From an uncultured Lachnospiraceae bacterium (GTDB lineage Bacteria > Bacillota > Clostridia > Lachnospirales > Lachnospiraceae): a stretch of 43,883 bases of DNA. Positions 8,125 through 15,893 of this stretch are shown piece after piece. The stretch lies in assembly GCA_947648875.1 (NCBI GenBank), contig CANSPM010000034.1:1-43883 (forward strand), given 5' to 3'. The position numbers were made by a program, and so were the translations under genes. The notes under the pieces were generated by a model that was given only the letters and a program-made list of their open reading frames with translations, made no database searches and was not told the origin of the DNA. Position 1 is the stretch's first letter, and each line of letters opens with the position of its first letter.

Positions 8125-10086
8125 TTACTCACTGATTCGCAGTACGGTAAATGACAACGGCGGCAGCACAATGCCCTTTATGTCTTCAAATCGCTCCTCA
8201 TAGGGAGCAATCTTTTGAGGCTGTGTAACGCTGTTGTAATCCGCCCTCTCCGGCCCTGTCAATACCGTCGCCTGGATCTGACGCCTGCGCGCCCAAATTT
8301 CGGGAAGTTCCAGCTCCAGTTCCTGCTGCCTGTCTGCGGAGTTCACTATTTTGAGCAAAATCTCTCCGGTCACCTCCCTGTAACTGACAGAGTAATAGAC
8401 ACCCTTGGCCGCCGCCTTTCTATCCAGTTTGGTTTCTAACATGAAATCCCCCATATTGCAGGCATACATCTTCTGTACATAATAGCTGGGGCTTCCGTAA
8501 CAGGCTGTCCCGTCAAACCATATCATGTCAGGAGACCACTGGGCATAGCCCAGCCTGGCAAACAGAGGCGCATAGGAGGCCAGATAGACCACATCCGCGT
8601 TCCTTTCCACCCCGGTGAGGAACGCCGCCTCCGCCAACGCCCCTTCCAGCGTATTGGCCTGGGGCATATTAAACCCGCTGGCAGGATGGGCGGCATACTC
8701 TCCGGAGAAAACCTTCACTTCCCTGGGATAACTGTCATAGAAATCCACATGGTCATAAAGCCACTGGGGTTTCACATAATAATGCTCGTCCACGGCATAT
8801 ACAAAATTTTCCCTCTCCCCGTGAGCACGATAAAATTCCCAGGCCCTGTCATATCTCTCGGAAGTCACATCCGGCCCGGCAGACCCGATCAACCTGATAT
8901 CTGGAGCCTGTCCATGTATAGTCTTCTCAAAAATCTCATATCTTTCAAAAAAGTCCGCCTTTTCCGTCTGCCACTGCTCATTTCCCACGCCAAGCAGGGA
9001 CAGGCCAAAGGGTTCCCTGTGTCCCATGCGCGCGCGAACCTTTCCCCAGGGAGTATTTTCCTCCCCGTTGGCAAACTCAATTAAATCCAACGCGTCCTGC
9101 AAAAATTCCTGAAATGCGGGACTGTCTATGGCCACCATCTCGTCAGACTGATACTGACAGGCAAACCCCACGTTCAGCACGGGCAGCGGTTTGGCGCCGA
9201 TGAGTTCACAGAGCAGAAAATACTCATAGTACCCCAGACCCAATGTCTGATTGTAATGACTGTAGACGCTCTCATATTGATTCTCCCCACCATTGCCGTG
9301 TACGGCCCACCGGTTCCAGTTATTTTTCCTCTCCCACATGGGTTTCAGAGAATCCTTGTACCGATAGCGGTTAGCCAGCGTATTGCCCTCCACTATGCAG
9401 CCACCGGGAAATCGCAGGAATCCCGGCTGAAGTTCCTTCAACATTTCAAAAAGGTCCCTTCGAAAGATTCCGCAGACCGCATCCCCCGGGAACAGGGACA
9501 CAAAGTCCAGCTCCACCGTGCCCGGCACAGACAGCGTCAGCACAAAACTTCCCCTCTCCACATCCTTCTCAGCCCGCATAACCGCCTCAAACCTGCGGAA
9601 ATGATTACAGGTTTCCTCCTGTCCCTCCAAGGCGGAAATCTTCACTTGGGCGTACCGTTTATTATCCTTTTCCACAAAGATTTCAAAGTCTCCTGTAAAC
9701 TTCACGCAGCGCGCCCAAAATAGCAGCTTATATTCCATATCCTTCTTTAAATATATACCCTCATAGGCCTTATTCTGTATGCCCTCTCCGGCCTGCTCCG
9801 TCCGCAGACGCATATAGTGTGGGTTCTCCTCACTGTGAGGACTGCCCGTGACAGGCCGGGCCGTCCCCCTTGCCCCGGCGGGATACAGGCTCCAGGCATA
9901 GCTCCCGTCGTACACGGTCTGATAATCTTTTGCATCTCCTGTTGCCTTCATGAACTCAAAACAGCGGTTCTCCAACATCTCCGCATACAGCCCTCCATCC
10001 GCCGCATAATTGATGTCTTCAAAAAAAAGCCCAATCATCCCTTTTTGAATTTCAGTCCTTTTTCCGGCGTCGATTGTGATCTTCAT
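8125..10086 (-). CDS. GH51 alpha-L-arabinofuranosidase
   Basis: A 653-aa cytoplasmic enzyme of glycoside hydrolase family 51. The N-terminus carries the family hallmark GLFFEDINYAADGGLYAEML and NRCFEF; the catalytic (beta/alpha)8 barrel has acid/base E370 in VGNEQW and nucleophile E463 in FSGEYAAHP; a C-terminal beta-sandwich ends SFTVLRISE. No signal peptide is present, so it acts on imported arabino-oligosaccharides, releasing terminal L-arabinofuranose with retention of configuration. I chose ATG 10086 (MKITIDAGKR) because AGGGGAA lies just upstream; the longest frame adds 10 residues. It stands alone between the acpP terminator and the 74-aa gene, yet fits the nearby GH31 and GH74 genes as part of plant hemicellulose use. 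No terminator is visible after it. Confidence 0.92.
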   Translation of the reverse strand: MKITIDAGKRTEIQKGMIGLFFEDINYAADGGLYAEMLENRCFEFMKATGDAKDYQTVYDGSYAWSLYPAGARGTARPVTGSPHSEENPHYMRLRTEQAGEGIQNKAYEGIYLKKDMEYKLLFWARCVKFTGDFEIFVEKDNKRYAQVKISALEGQEETCNHFRRFEAVMRAEKDVERGSFVLTLSVPGTVELDFVSLFPGDAVCGIFRRDLFEMLKELQPGFLRFPGGCIVEGNTLANRYRYKDSLKPMWERKNNWNRWAVHGNGGENQYESVYSHYNQTLGLGYYEYFLLCELIGAKPLPVLNVGFACQYQSDEMVAIDSPAFQEFLQDALDLIEFANGEENTPWGKVRARMGHREPFGLSLLGVGNEQWQTEKADFFERYEIFEKTIHGQAPDIRLIGSAGPDVTSERYDRAWEFYRAHGERENFVYAVDEHYYVKPQWLYDHVDFYDSYPREVKVFSGEYAAHPASGFNMPQANTLEGALAEAAFLTGVERNADVVYLASYAPLFARLGYAQWSPDMIWFDGTACYGSPSYYVQKMYACNMGDFMLETKLDRKAAAKGVYYSVSYREVTGEILLKIVNSADRQQELELELPEIWARRRQIQATVLTGPERADYNSVTQPQKIAPYEERFEDIKGIVLPPLSFTVLRISE

Positions 10087-10198
10087 ATGTCTATTCCCCT
10101 TTCTTCCAGCGCCCATTTTTAAAAAGAATCTCTCTCCCTGCCCCTGCTATTTTCTCTTGTAAATCAGATCAAGTGGAAAATATCGTCACCCGCAGATT

Positions 10199-10230
10199 GA
10201 AAAAACAGCCCCTAACAGAGAAGGGGCTGT
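10199..10230 (-). terminator. Rho-independent terminator after acpP
   Basis: Perfect 8-bp stem ACAGCCCC/GGGGCTGT with a 10-base loop, followed on the minus strand by TTTTTT. It begins 18 bases past the acpP stop. Confidence 0.92.
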
Positions 10231-10247
10231 CTTGCTGTCCGTTTCGA

Positions 10248-10481
10248 TTATTCCTCTACACCGCTATCCTTCATCAACTTAATGATATCGCCAACGGTCT
10301 CAATACCTTCCAGATTCTCAGAAGGAATCTCAATGTCATATTCCTCCTCAAACGCCATCACCAACTCAAACAAATCCAGGGAGTCCGCGCCCAGATCGTC
10401 TTTGAAAGAAGTGCTCTCAGTAATCTCATCCACATCCAGATTTAACTGCTTCGCAATGATCTCTTTTACTTTTTCCAACAT
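10248..10481 (-). CDS. acpP: Acyl carrier protein
   Basis: A 77-aa acidic protein with the phosphopantetheine attachment motif [10 protein letters not shown] (Ser34 modified) and the normal four-helix ACP pattern ([20 protein letters not shown] to the end). It carries acyl chains as thioesters, usually for fatty acid synthesis. AGGAGAGG precedes the ATG. It is monocistronic: a strong promoter lies about 200 bases upstream, a terminator follows, and no fab genes are nearby. It may therefore be a secondary ACP and not the main fatty-acid ACP; sequence alone does not decide. The long leader carries an imperfect tandem repeat with palindromes, which may regulate it. Confidence 0.93.
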   Translation of the reverse strand: MLEKVKEIIAKQLNLDVDEITESTSFKDDLGADSLDLFELVMAFEEEYDIEIPSENLEGIETVGDIIKLMKDSGVEE

Positions 10482-10537
10482 AGTCGTAACCTCTCCTTTT
10501 GTCAGGGCTATTCCTGATACAGGATACCCTTTTTCTT

Positions 10538-10658
10538 AGTAAACCATGGCCATGTACCCGGCAGAATGCGGTCGGATGGCCATCCATACCATAAAAGCGG
10601 AAACTTTTACAGTAAATCATGACCTACTCCAGACAGAATGCAGCCGGATGGCCATTCG
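10538..10658 (-). repeat. Imperfect direct repeat with palindromes in the acpP leader
   Basis: Two copies of about 47 bp (10538-10584 and 10611-10657, offset 73) share AGTAAA-CATG, CAGAATGC and CGGATGGCCAT. The first contains the perfect 12-base palindrome GGATGGCCATCC (10574-10585) and the palindrome CATGGCCATG. Both copies lie between the promoter and the start codon, so they are transcribed. They could be operators or a structured leader. Confidence 0.6.
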
Positions 10659-10680
10659 CGGATAATATAAAGCTATAGAA

Positions 10681-10709
10681 AGTATAGGAGTTAATAGTGC
10701 TTTTGTCAA
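10681..10709 (-). promoter_or_regulatory. acpP: Strong sigma-A-type promoter for acpP
   Basis: Minus strand TTGACA (10704-10709), 17-bp spacer, TATACT (10681-10686). It starts immediately after the stop of the upstream solute-binding gene and gives a leader of about 190 bases. Confidence 0.85.
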
Positions 10710-10715
10710 GCCTTT

Positions 10716-13178
10716 TTACCAGTTTTCGTTCAGATACAACTGCACCCTGTTCTGGATAATGTCAGCGACGGCCTGAACATCTTTATCTCCCGAAAAATAA
10801 GCCTCCGCCTCTTCCAGAATAATCTCTCTCAGGGGGTCTGTCACTCCTTTGGAAACGCGGCAGCTATCCATAAATGCCAGATATTCCGGCAGATAGGATG
10901 TGCCGTCCGGTCTGGCCTCTATCTCTAAGTACCCTTGGGAAGTCCTCAAAAATACATGGGGCTTTCCGTCAGCGCCTTTATAATCACCCGCCTCCGATAT
11001 TCTTCCCTCAAAAATATCCCGCCGCACAGGAGTATCATTATTTTCCTGGCATCCCCGACTGACAATATAGTTTACAAATTCTGCGGCAATCTTTGCATGT
11101 TCCGACGACGCATTGACGGCAATTCCATCATTGCAGCTTAAAAAGCTGCCGCATTGCCCTTCTGTGGGATATCCCACCAGGTGATAATCTTCCCCAAAAT
11201 CAGCCAGATCATCACTAAACCACCTGAACTCCCCTGCCGACTGCAAGGGCTTGTAACACAGAATCTCACCCTCCTTGAGCCGTTTTCTACCCGCCACATA
11301 CGCTTCATTCAGCATAACGCTGTCTCCTGTAGAGTTCTCCGACTGCGCGTATCGTTTACACACTTCCAGCAAATGGCAAAACGCCTCCGAATCAAAATAG
11401 GCTTTCCCGTTCTCTGCATCCAGCAGGGAGCAGTGTTCCAGATCCCTCAGGAAAAAATATCCCAGAAGATATCCGCCTGTCAGAACATTGCCCGGCGAAT
11501 CGTTCATAATGGACTGTACCGGCTGCCCTGACTGCTCTAACTGCTCCAGCAGAGTCACCGCCTCCTCCCAGGTCCAGGTATCCTTCGGCCAAAGTTCTTT
11601 GGAGATCATCAACGTCGTCGCTGTGGCCGTATGAGACACACTGTAAAGTCCTCCGTCCATCTGTCCATATTCCAAAACCCCGGGGAAGAGCAGCGCCAGC
11701 GTATCCTGCTCCAATACCTGTGATAATTCTGTCAGCAGGCCCTTTTCCTGTAATGTTCTGATTTGTTCCGGAGGAGCCATCAACAGGTCAGGCCCCTGCC
11801 CCGCCACCAGATCCGCCTGCACTCTGGCCCAGTTGGCATCCCGCTGCTCCCAGCTGTCAGACACTTTCATTTTGACCTGTATTCCAGGATGGGTACGGTT
11901 AAACTCTCCGATAAACATATTCATATAATAATCCGGCATATTCTCATAACAGGTCAAGGAAAGTACCACTTTCTCCACATCCTCATTGGCGATTTGAATC
12001 AGATATTCCCTGTCACCGTCATCATAAAAAAGCACAATGCTGCCGCTGCTGTTTTGCAGGAAGGCACAATATTCCCGGAAAGCCTCGCCACCCCCCAGAT
12101 ACAAATTCTCACATTTTCCTGTGGAAACTTCCCAGCGTACCAGGGCATTTTTAGAATTTACATAGTATATATCCCCATACATATTCATGACACGACCGTC
12201 AGATACTTCATAGTCTCCTTCATATAGTTTTACCTGTTGTTCCTCTTCAACGCACCAAAACACATTGGCAAGATCCTTATAGCTGATCGCCTCCCATATA
12301 CACCTTCCCTGGCTGTCATGGTACAGATTGACATTGGGTTCCTCCAATCCCCGGGCAGGGTCCAGTACCATTACCAGATTGCCTGTGGCGTCTATGATTC
12401 CGTATTGCTCACTTCTGTCGTTTCCTCGAACACAGTAATATCCCTCACTGTCCCACTTGGCCGTGTTGCCCCACAGGTCTCCTCCTTCCTGTATCAATCC
12501 GGCCTGGCGCAGGGCGGGGAGCAGATCCTGACTTGCCTCCACATGTCCTTCCCCGTCAAACCATACCGCATGATATGCCGCGATCTTCCCGGACTCTTCA
12601 TTTTGTTCCTGGATAAATACTATCGCTCTGCCATCCGCCACATCTATTGACATCACGTTACAGGGATTTTTCAATCCCAATTCCTCCAGATACAGCTGAT
12701 GACATTCCGTCTCCAGCGTATCCCCGTCAATACGGTTCAGGAAATATATAAATTCCCACTTCTCCTGCTCCTTCAAATAGTTGTCATAACGAGCCAACAC
12801 ATAGTAGTCCTTGCCCCGCACCGCCCGATATTTGACGCTACAGGTCATATTGGGAGGATTCTGTAGTAAATCTTCCTGGTAAACGGTTGAATTCCACCAG
12901 GCCGGGGCAGGCTCCGCCTTTTGCGGTACCTGCCAGGGTTGGGTCAACAGATCATAAGGCTCCCGCCCCTCCGTCACAGACACACGTGTAGTCCCGGAAT
13001 CTTCCGCATTCTCCTCCATCCTATACAGAGCTTCTTCCTCCGAAGAATTTACCGCCGTCCCAGACAGGGACTGAACCTCACCCAAACTGTCATCAACCTG
13101 CCCGCATCCGTTCAGGACCTGCATACACAGCGTCATTCCCATGGCAAAAGATATTCCCTTTCTAAAAGCCTTCCTCAT
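10716..13178 (-). CDS. Large extracellular solute-binding lipoprotein (ABC sugar uptake type) with N-terminal propeller-like region
   Basis: An 820-aa lipoprotein. Residues 1-24 form a signal peptide with lipobox LNGCG, so it is anchored outside the membrane. Residues about 60-390 are beta-rich with repeating strand-turn patterns (YYVLARYDN, GRAIVFIQEQ, YYCVRGNDRS, GDIYYVNSKN), suggesting a beta-propeller. Residues about 400-800 form a family 1 solute-binding fold (PDYYMNMFIGEFNRTHPGIQ, GQGPDLLMAPPEQI, LYSVSHTATATTLM, SEHAKIAAEFVNYIVS). This is about twice the usual length for such proteins. ATG 13178 follows AGGAGGAGATACGT. No permease genes adjoin it, so it may share permeases or act as a sensor. 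The leader contains a promoter, a terminator-like hairpin and overlapping palindromes. Confidence 0.8.
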   Translation of the reverse strand: MRKAFRKGISFAMGMTLCMQVLNGCGQVDDSLGEVQSLSGTAVNSSEEEALYRMEENAEDSGTTRVSVTEGREPYDLLTQPWQVPQKAEPAPAWWNSTVYQEDLLQNPPNMTCSVKYRAVRGKDYYVLARYDNYLKEQEKWEFIYFLNRIDGDTLETECHQLYLEELGLKNPCNVMSIDVADGRAIVFIQEQNEESGKIAAYHAVWFDGEGHVEASQDLLPALRQAGLIQEGGDLWGNTAKWDSEGYYCVRGNDRSEQYGIIDATGNLVMVLDPARGLEEPNVNLYHDSQGRCIWEAISYKDLANVFWCVEEEQQVKLYEGDYEVSDGRVMNMYGDIYYVNSKNALVRWEVSTGKCENLYLGGGEAFREYCAFLQNSSGSIVLFYDDGDREYLIQIANEDVEKVVLSLTCYENMPDYYMNMFIGEFNRTHPGIQVKMKVSDSWEQRDANWARVQADLVAGQGPDLLMAPPEQIRTLQEKGLLTELSQVLEQDTLALLFPGVLEYGQMDGGLYSVSHTATATTLMISKELWPKDTWTWEEAVTLLEQLEQSGQPVQSIMNDSPGNVLTGGYLLGYFFLRDLEHCSLLDAENGKAYFDSEAFCHLLEVCKRYAQSENSTGDSVMLNEAYVAGRKRLKEGEILCYKPLQSAGEFRWFSDDLADFGEDYHLVGYPTEGQCGSFLSCNDGIAVNASSEHAKIAAEFVNYIVSRGCQENNDTPVRRDIFEGRISEAGDYKGADGKPHVFLRTSQGYLEIEARPDGTSYLPEYLAFMDSCRVSKGVTDPLREIILEEAEAYFSGDKDVQAVADIIQNRVQLYLNENW

Positions 13179-13249
13179 ACGTATCTCCTCCTTCATACTT
13201 TTTCTGCAATGTTGGCAAGCGGTTCGTTTATCCTCCCAACTCGGCGCGC

Positions 13250-13282
13250 CATGTCCTTTACGGGACATGTGCCGGGCACATG
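13250..13282 (-). repeat. Two overlapping inverted repeats upstream of the solute-binding gene
   Basis: CATGTCC-TTTAC-GGACATG (13250-13269) overlaps CATGTGCC-G-GGCACATG (13266-13282). Because they share the central ACATG, the two stems cannot form together, as in an operator pair or an RNA switch. Located 72-104 bases upstream of the ATG. Confidence 0.5.
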
Positions 13283-13308
13283 CGTGAAGCAGGCACACCT
13301 GTCAATAT

Positions 13309-13367
13309 AAAAACCCTTCTGTCCATGGCTGTAGCTTACAGAGAGCCGCCACGTGAACAGAAGGGTT
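13309..13367 (-). terminator. Terminator or attenuator between GH31 and the solute-binding gene
   Basis: An 11-bp perfect stem AACCCTTCTGT/ACAGAAGGGTT encloses 34 bases that can pair further, followed on the minus strand by TTTTTAT. A promoter-like sequence (13423-13451) lies just upstream, so this may be an attenuator in the leader of the solute-binding gene and not only the end of the GH31 transcript. Confidence 0.75.
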
Positions 13368-13422
13368 AATCATCATTATAATGCCGCCGTTTACCACACT
13401 CCCGGTGCGCCTCCGCATGCTC

Positions 13423-13451
13423 ATTATAGCATGGGCTACCAGCGGCAACAA
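13423..13451 (-). promoter_or_regulatory. Promoter-like sequence for the 820-aa solute-binding gene
   Basis: Minus strand TTGTTG, 17-bp spacer, TATAAT. It lies between the GH31 stop and the hairpin at 13309-13367. The predicted leader is about 240 bases. Confidence 0.6.
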
Positions 13452-13495
13452 TATGCTTAAACAAATCTTAAAAAATGAAATATCGCTAACAAATA

Positions 13496-15568
13496 CTACG
13501 CATATATGTCATATTCCCTGCCTTCCCGAATAAATACCGGAATGACATCCAGCGGAGCAGGCACAGTGACTCTCCCGCCGCCTTCATACACCGTCCTGGT
13601 GCTGGCATCCGTCCACTTGCAGCCTGCCGGCAGATACACCTGCCGCTCCCGTTTTCCTTCCTCCATCACCGGAGCCACCAGCAGGTCCGGTCCGAACATG
13701 TACGCATCCTCTATCTCCCATGCCTCTCTGTCCTGGGGAAAATCAAAAAACAGGGGACGCATTACCGGAGCGCCGACGGCGCCGGCCTGCCTCATGCATT
13801 CCCGGATATAGGGCCGCAGTCTCTCCCGGATGAAGAGATATTTTTTCAGAATCTCATAGTTGTCCTCCCCAAAGCTCCACACCTCGTTGTCCTGTCCGCT
13901 GGTCAGCTGGCGCACGCCATTGATAAATTCCTCCTCCCGCTCATACCAGGGTGAACGCTCTCCGTGCATGCGGAACACCGGGCAGAAAGCACCCCAGGCA
14001 AACCAGCGCACCAGCAGTTCCTTAAAGGAAGGGTCCTGAATATTACCCCCGATAAATCCGCCGATATCCGAGGTCCACCAGGGGATCCCCGCCACGCACA
14101 TACTGAGGCCCGCCTGCAATTGTTCCCGCATGGCCCGGAAGGAGGAATGAATATCCCCGGACCAGGTCAGCGCCCCGTATTTCTGGCTTCCCGCCCAGGC
14201 GCAGCGCACCAGACTCATAATCTCCGTCTCCCCTGCCGCCTTCAGACCGTCGTAAAAGCCTTTGGCATAACCCACCGGATATATATTTCCGCATTGTAAC
14301 GCAGGACCGGCATAGTAGCGGTAATTGTCGAAGTCATAGGGCCCGTACTCAGGCTCCGCCTCATCCAGCCAGAAGCACCGGATGCCCTTGTCATAATAGT
14401 TCTTCTTACACTTCTCCCAGACAAACCGCTGGGCGCCTGGGTGGGTAGCGTCAAAGAACACCGTGTTGCCCATCCAGGACATATGGTAAGCCATTCCCCT
14501 GTCCGGGGACACCAGATACCCCTTGTCGTTCATCTCCCCGTAGTTCTCACTGCGCTCGTCGATGGTGGGCCAGACAGACACCACCGGCTCGATGCCCAGT
14601 GCCCGAAGTTCCCGGACCATTGCCTCCGGGTCGGGCCAGTCCCTGGGTTCAAACTTGAACTCCCCCTGCCTGGTCCAGTGAAAGAAGTCCACCACGATGG
14701 CATCCATGGGCAGCCCCCGCCTCTTGTGTTCCCTGGCCACGGAGAGCAGTTCCTCCTGGGTGCGGTAGCGCAGCTTACACTGCCAGTATCCCAGGCCGTA
14801 CTCCGGCATCATGGGGCTGTGTCCCGTCACGTCGGCATATCGCTCCTCCAGGTCAAAGGGCGTGTCCCCCGCCACAATATAATAGTCCAGCTTTTTGGTG
14901 CTTTTGGCATGCCACTCTGTGCGATTGGTGGCAAAGGTAGCCGTTCCGATAGCCGGATTGTTCCAGAAAAAACCATAGCCTCTGCTGGAAATCATAAACG
15001 GGACGCAGGACTGGCTGTTGCGGTGGGCCAGCTCCAGCGTCGCGCCCTTTTTGTCCAGATGGCTGTCCTGATACTGGCCCATACCGAAAATTTTCTCACC
15101 GTCATAGGCTTCAAAGCGCATGGTCAGCTCATAGTCTGTACTGCCGGGGATGGGTTTTAACTCCCGGGCGTCAATCCGCAGAGAAGTACAGTAGCGATTG
15201 ATCCGATTTCGATTACGCCAGTATTCCTCCGTAAGCAGTTCCCCACGCTGGTTATAGTAACTGATCCAGCCCTCGGGGTTCACCACAGCCTTGATCCTGC
15301 CGTTTACCGCCGTATAGACTCTGCCGGTCTGATGGTATTTGGCATACTCCTTTGTGGCATACCAGGGGTCCGTGGTATCAATCTCCTCCGCCGAGACAGC
15401 CATCCGGCAGTCCGCCGTGGATTCCGTCAACGCCCAGTCCCGCGAATCCATCACCGCCTCCCCTGTCATACGCACCCGAAAGGCATCCTTCCCCCATGGT
15501 TCCAGCCACAGTGTCCTCTTACCGTCAATTATGACGATCCTGTTCTGCTCCACACTTACCCGCATCAT
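13496..15568 (-). CDS. GH31 alpha-glycosidase (alpha-xylosidase/alpha-glucosidase)
   Basis: A 690-aa enzyme of glycoside hydrolase family 31 with no signal peptide. An N-terminal beta-sandwich (to about residue 250) precedes the catalytic barrel (GYGFFWNN, YGLGYWQCKLRY, AIVVDFFHW). The nucleophile is D402 in WLDEAEPEY and the acid/base is D472 in WSGDIHSSF; RMHGERSPW follows. The C-terminus is a beta domain (MFGPDLLVAPVMEEG). It removes alpha-linked xylose or glucose from oligosaccharides in the cytoplasm. Together with nearby GH74 and GH51 enzymes, alpha-xylosidase on xyloglucan fragments is the likeliest role (inference). ATG ATG occur in tandem; the second (15565) has better spacing from GAGGAG. 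Its promoter has an unusual nested inverted repeat just downstream. Confidence 0.9.
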   Translation of the reverse strand: MMRVSVEQNRIVIIDGKRTLWLEPWGKDAFRVRMTGEAVMDSRDWALTESTADCRMAVSAEEIDTTDPWYATKEYAKYHQTGRVYTAVNGRIKAVVNPEGWISYYNQRGELLTEEYWRNRNRINRYCTSLRIDARELKPIPGSTDYELTMRFEAYDGEKIFGMGQYQDSHLDKKGATLELAHRNSQSCVPFMISSRGYGFFWNNPAIGTATFATNRTEWHAKSTKKLDYYIVAGDTPFDLEERYADVTGHSPMMPEYGLGYWQCKLRYRTQEELLSVAREHKRRGLPMDAIVVDFFHWTRQGEFKFEPRDWPDPEAMVRELRALGIEPVVSVWPTIDERSENYGEMNDKGYLVSPDRGMAYHMSWMGNTVFFDATHPGAQRFVWEKCKKNYYDKGIRCFWLDEAEPEYGPYDFDNYRYYAGPALQCGNIYPVGYAKGFYDGLKAAGETEIMSLVRCAWAGSQKYGALTWSGDIHSSFRAMREQLQAGLSMCVAGIPWWTSDIGGFIGGNIQDPSFKELLVRWFAWGAFCPVFRMHGERSPWYEREEEFINGVRQLTSGQDNEVWSFGEDNYEILKKYLFIRERLRPYIRECMRQAGAVGAPVMRPLFFDFPQDREAWEIEDAYMFGPDLLVAPVMEEGKRERQVYLPAGCKWTDASTRTVYEGGGRVTVPAPLDVIPVFIREGREYDIYA

Positions 15569-15646
15569 TTCTCTCCTCTCTCATTTAAGCACATGACTCC
15601 CCTTCTCCCCCATCACACGCCGATCTTACCGAAATTCTCTCATTTT

Positions 15647-15750
15647 TATACTCATGAACAGTTAGATTTCCCCTCCTGCCCGGCGCATATTGCCTGATTA
15701 CGCGATTAATGCCGGGCAGAAAACGGAAAATCTAAGCGCTTGTGAGTATA
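15647..15750 (-). repeat. Nested three-part inverted repeat in the GH31 leader
   Basis: Three perfect 8-bp arms are nested symmetrically: TATACTCA (15647)/TGAGTATA (15743), TTAGATTT (15662)/AAATCTAA (15728) and TGCCCGGC (15677)/GCCGGGCA (15711), with a 26-base centre. The outer arm overlaps the -10 box of the GH31 promoter. It could be a MITE-like foldback, a structured 5' UTR or an extended operator. Confidence 0.7.
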
Positions 15751-15777
15751 TATACCTCAAGATCTCCTTTCTGTCAA
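15749..15777 (-). promoter_or_regulatory. Sigma-A-type promoter for GH31
   Basis: Minus strand TTGACA (15772-15777), 17-bp spacer, TATATA (15749-15754). The leader is about 175 bases and starts inside the nested inverted repeat. Confidence 0.8.
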
Positions 15778-15838
15778 GCAACACATAAAACATTCACAAG
15801 CAATAGAATCCACGCTTCACCAGAAATCCAATGTCACG

Positions 15839-15881
15839 AAAAAACCGGACCGGAAATTGCCGCAGCGCAATTTCCGGTCCG
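15839..15881 (-). terminator. Strong terminator of the RiPP cluster
   Basis: A 15-bp stem CGGACCGGAAATTGC/GCAATTTCCGGTCCG with a 5-6 base loop, followed on the minus strand by TTTTTT. It lies 12 bases past the ABC transporter stop and closes the RiPP operon. Confidence 0.95.
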
Positions 15882-15893
15882 TGATATGAATAT

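Noticed and set aside
10426..10620. 64-codon ORF overlapping the acpP start, considered as a real gene
   Set aside because: It has a plausible GGAG site but an unfamiliar product and runs across the acpP start out of frame; kept only as a possible regulatory upstream ORF.
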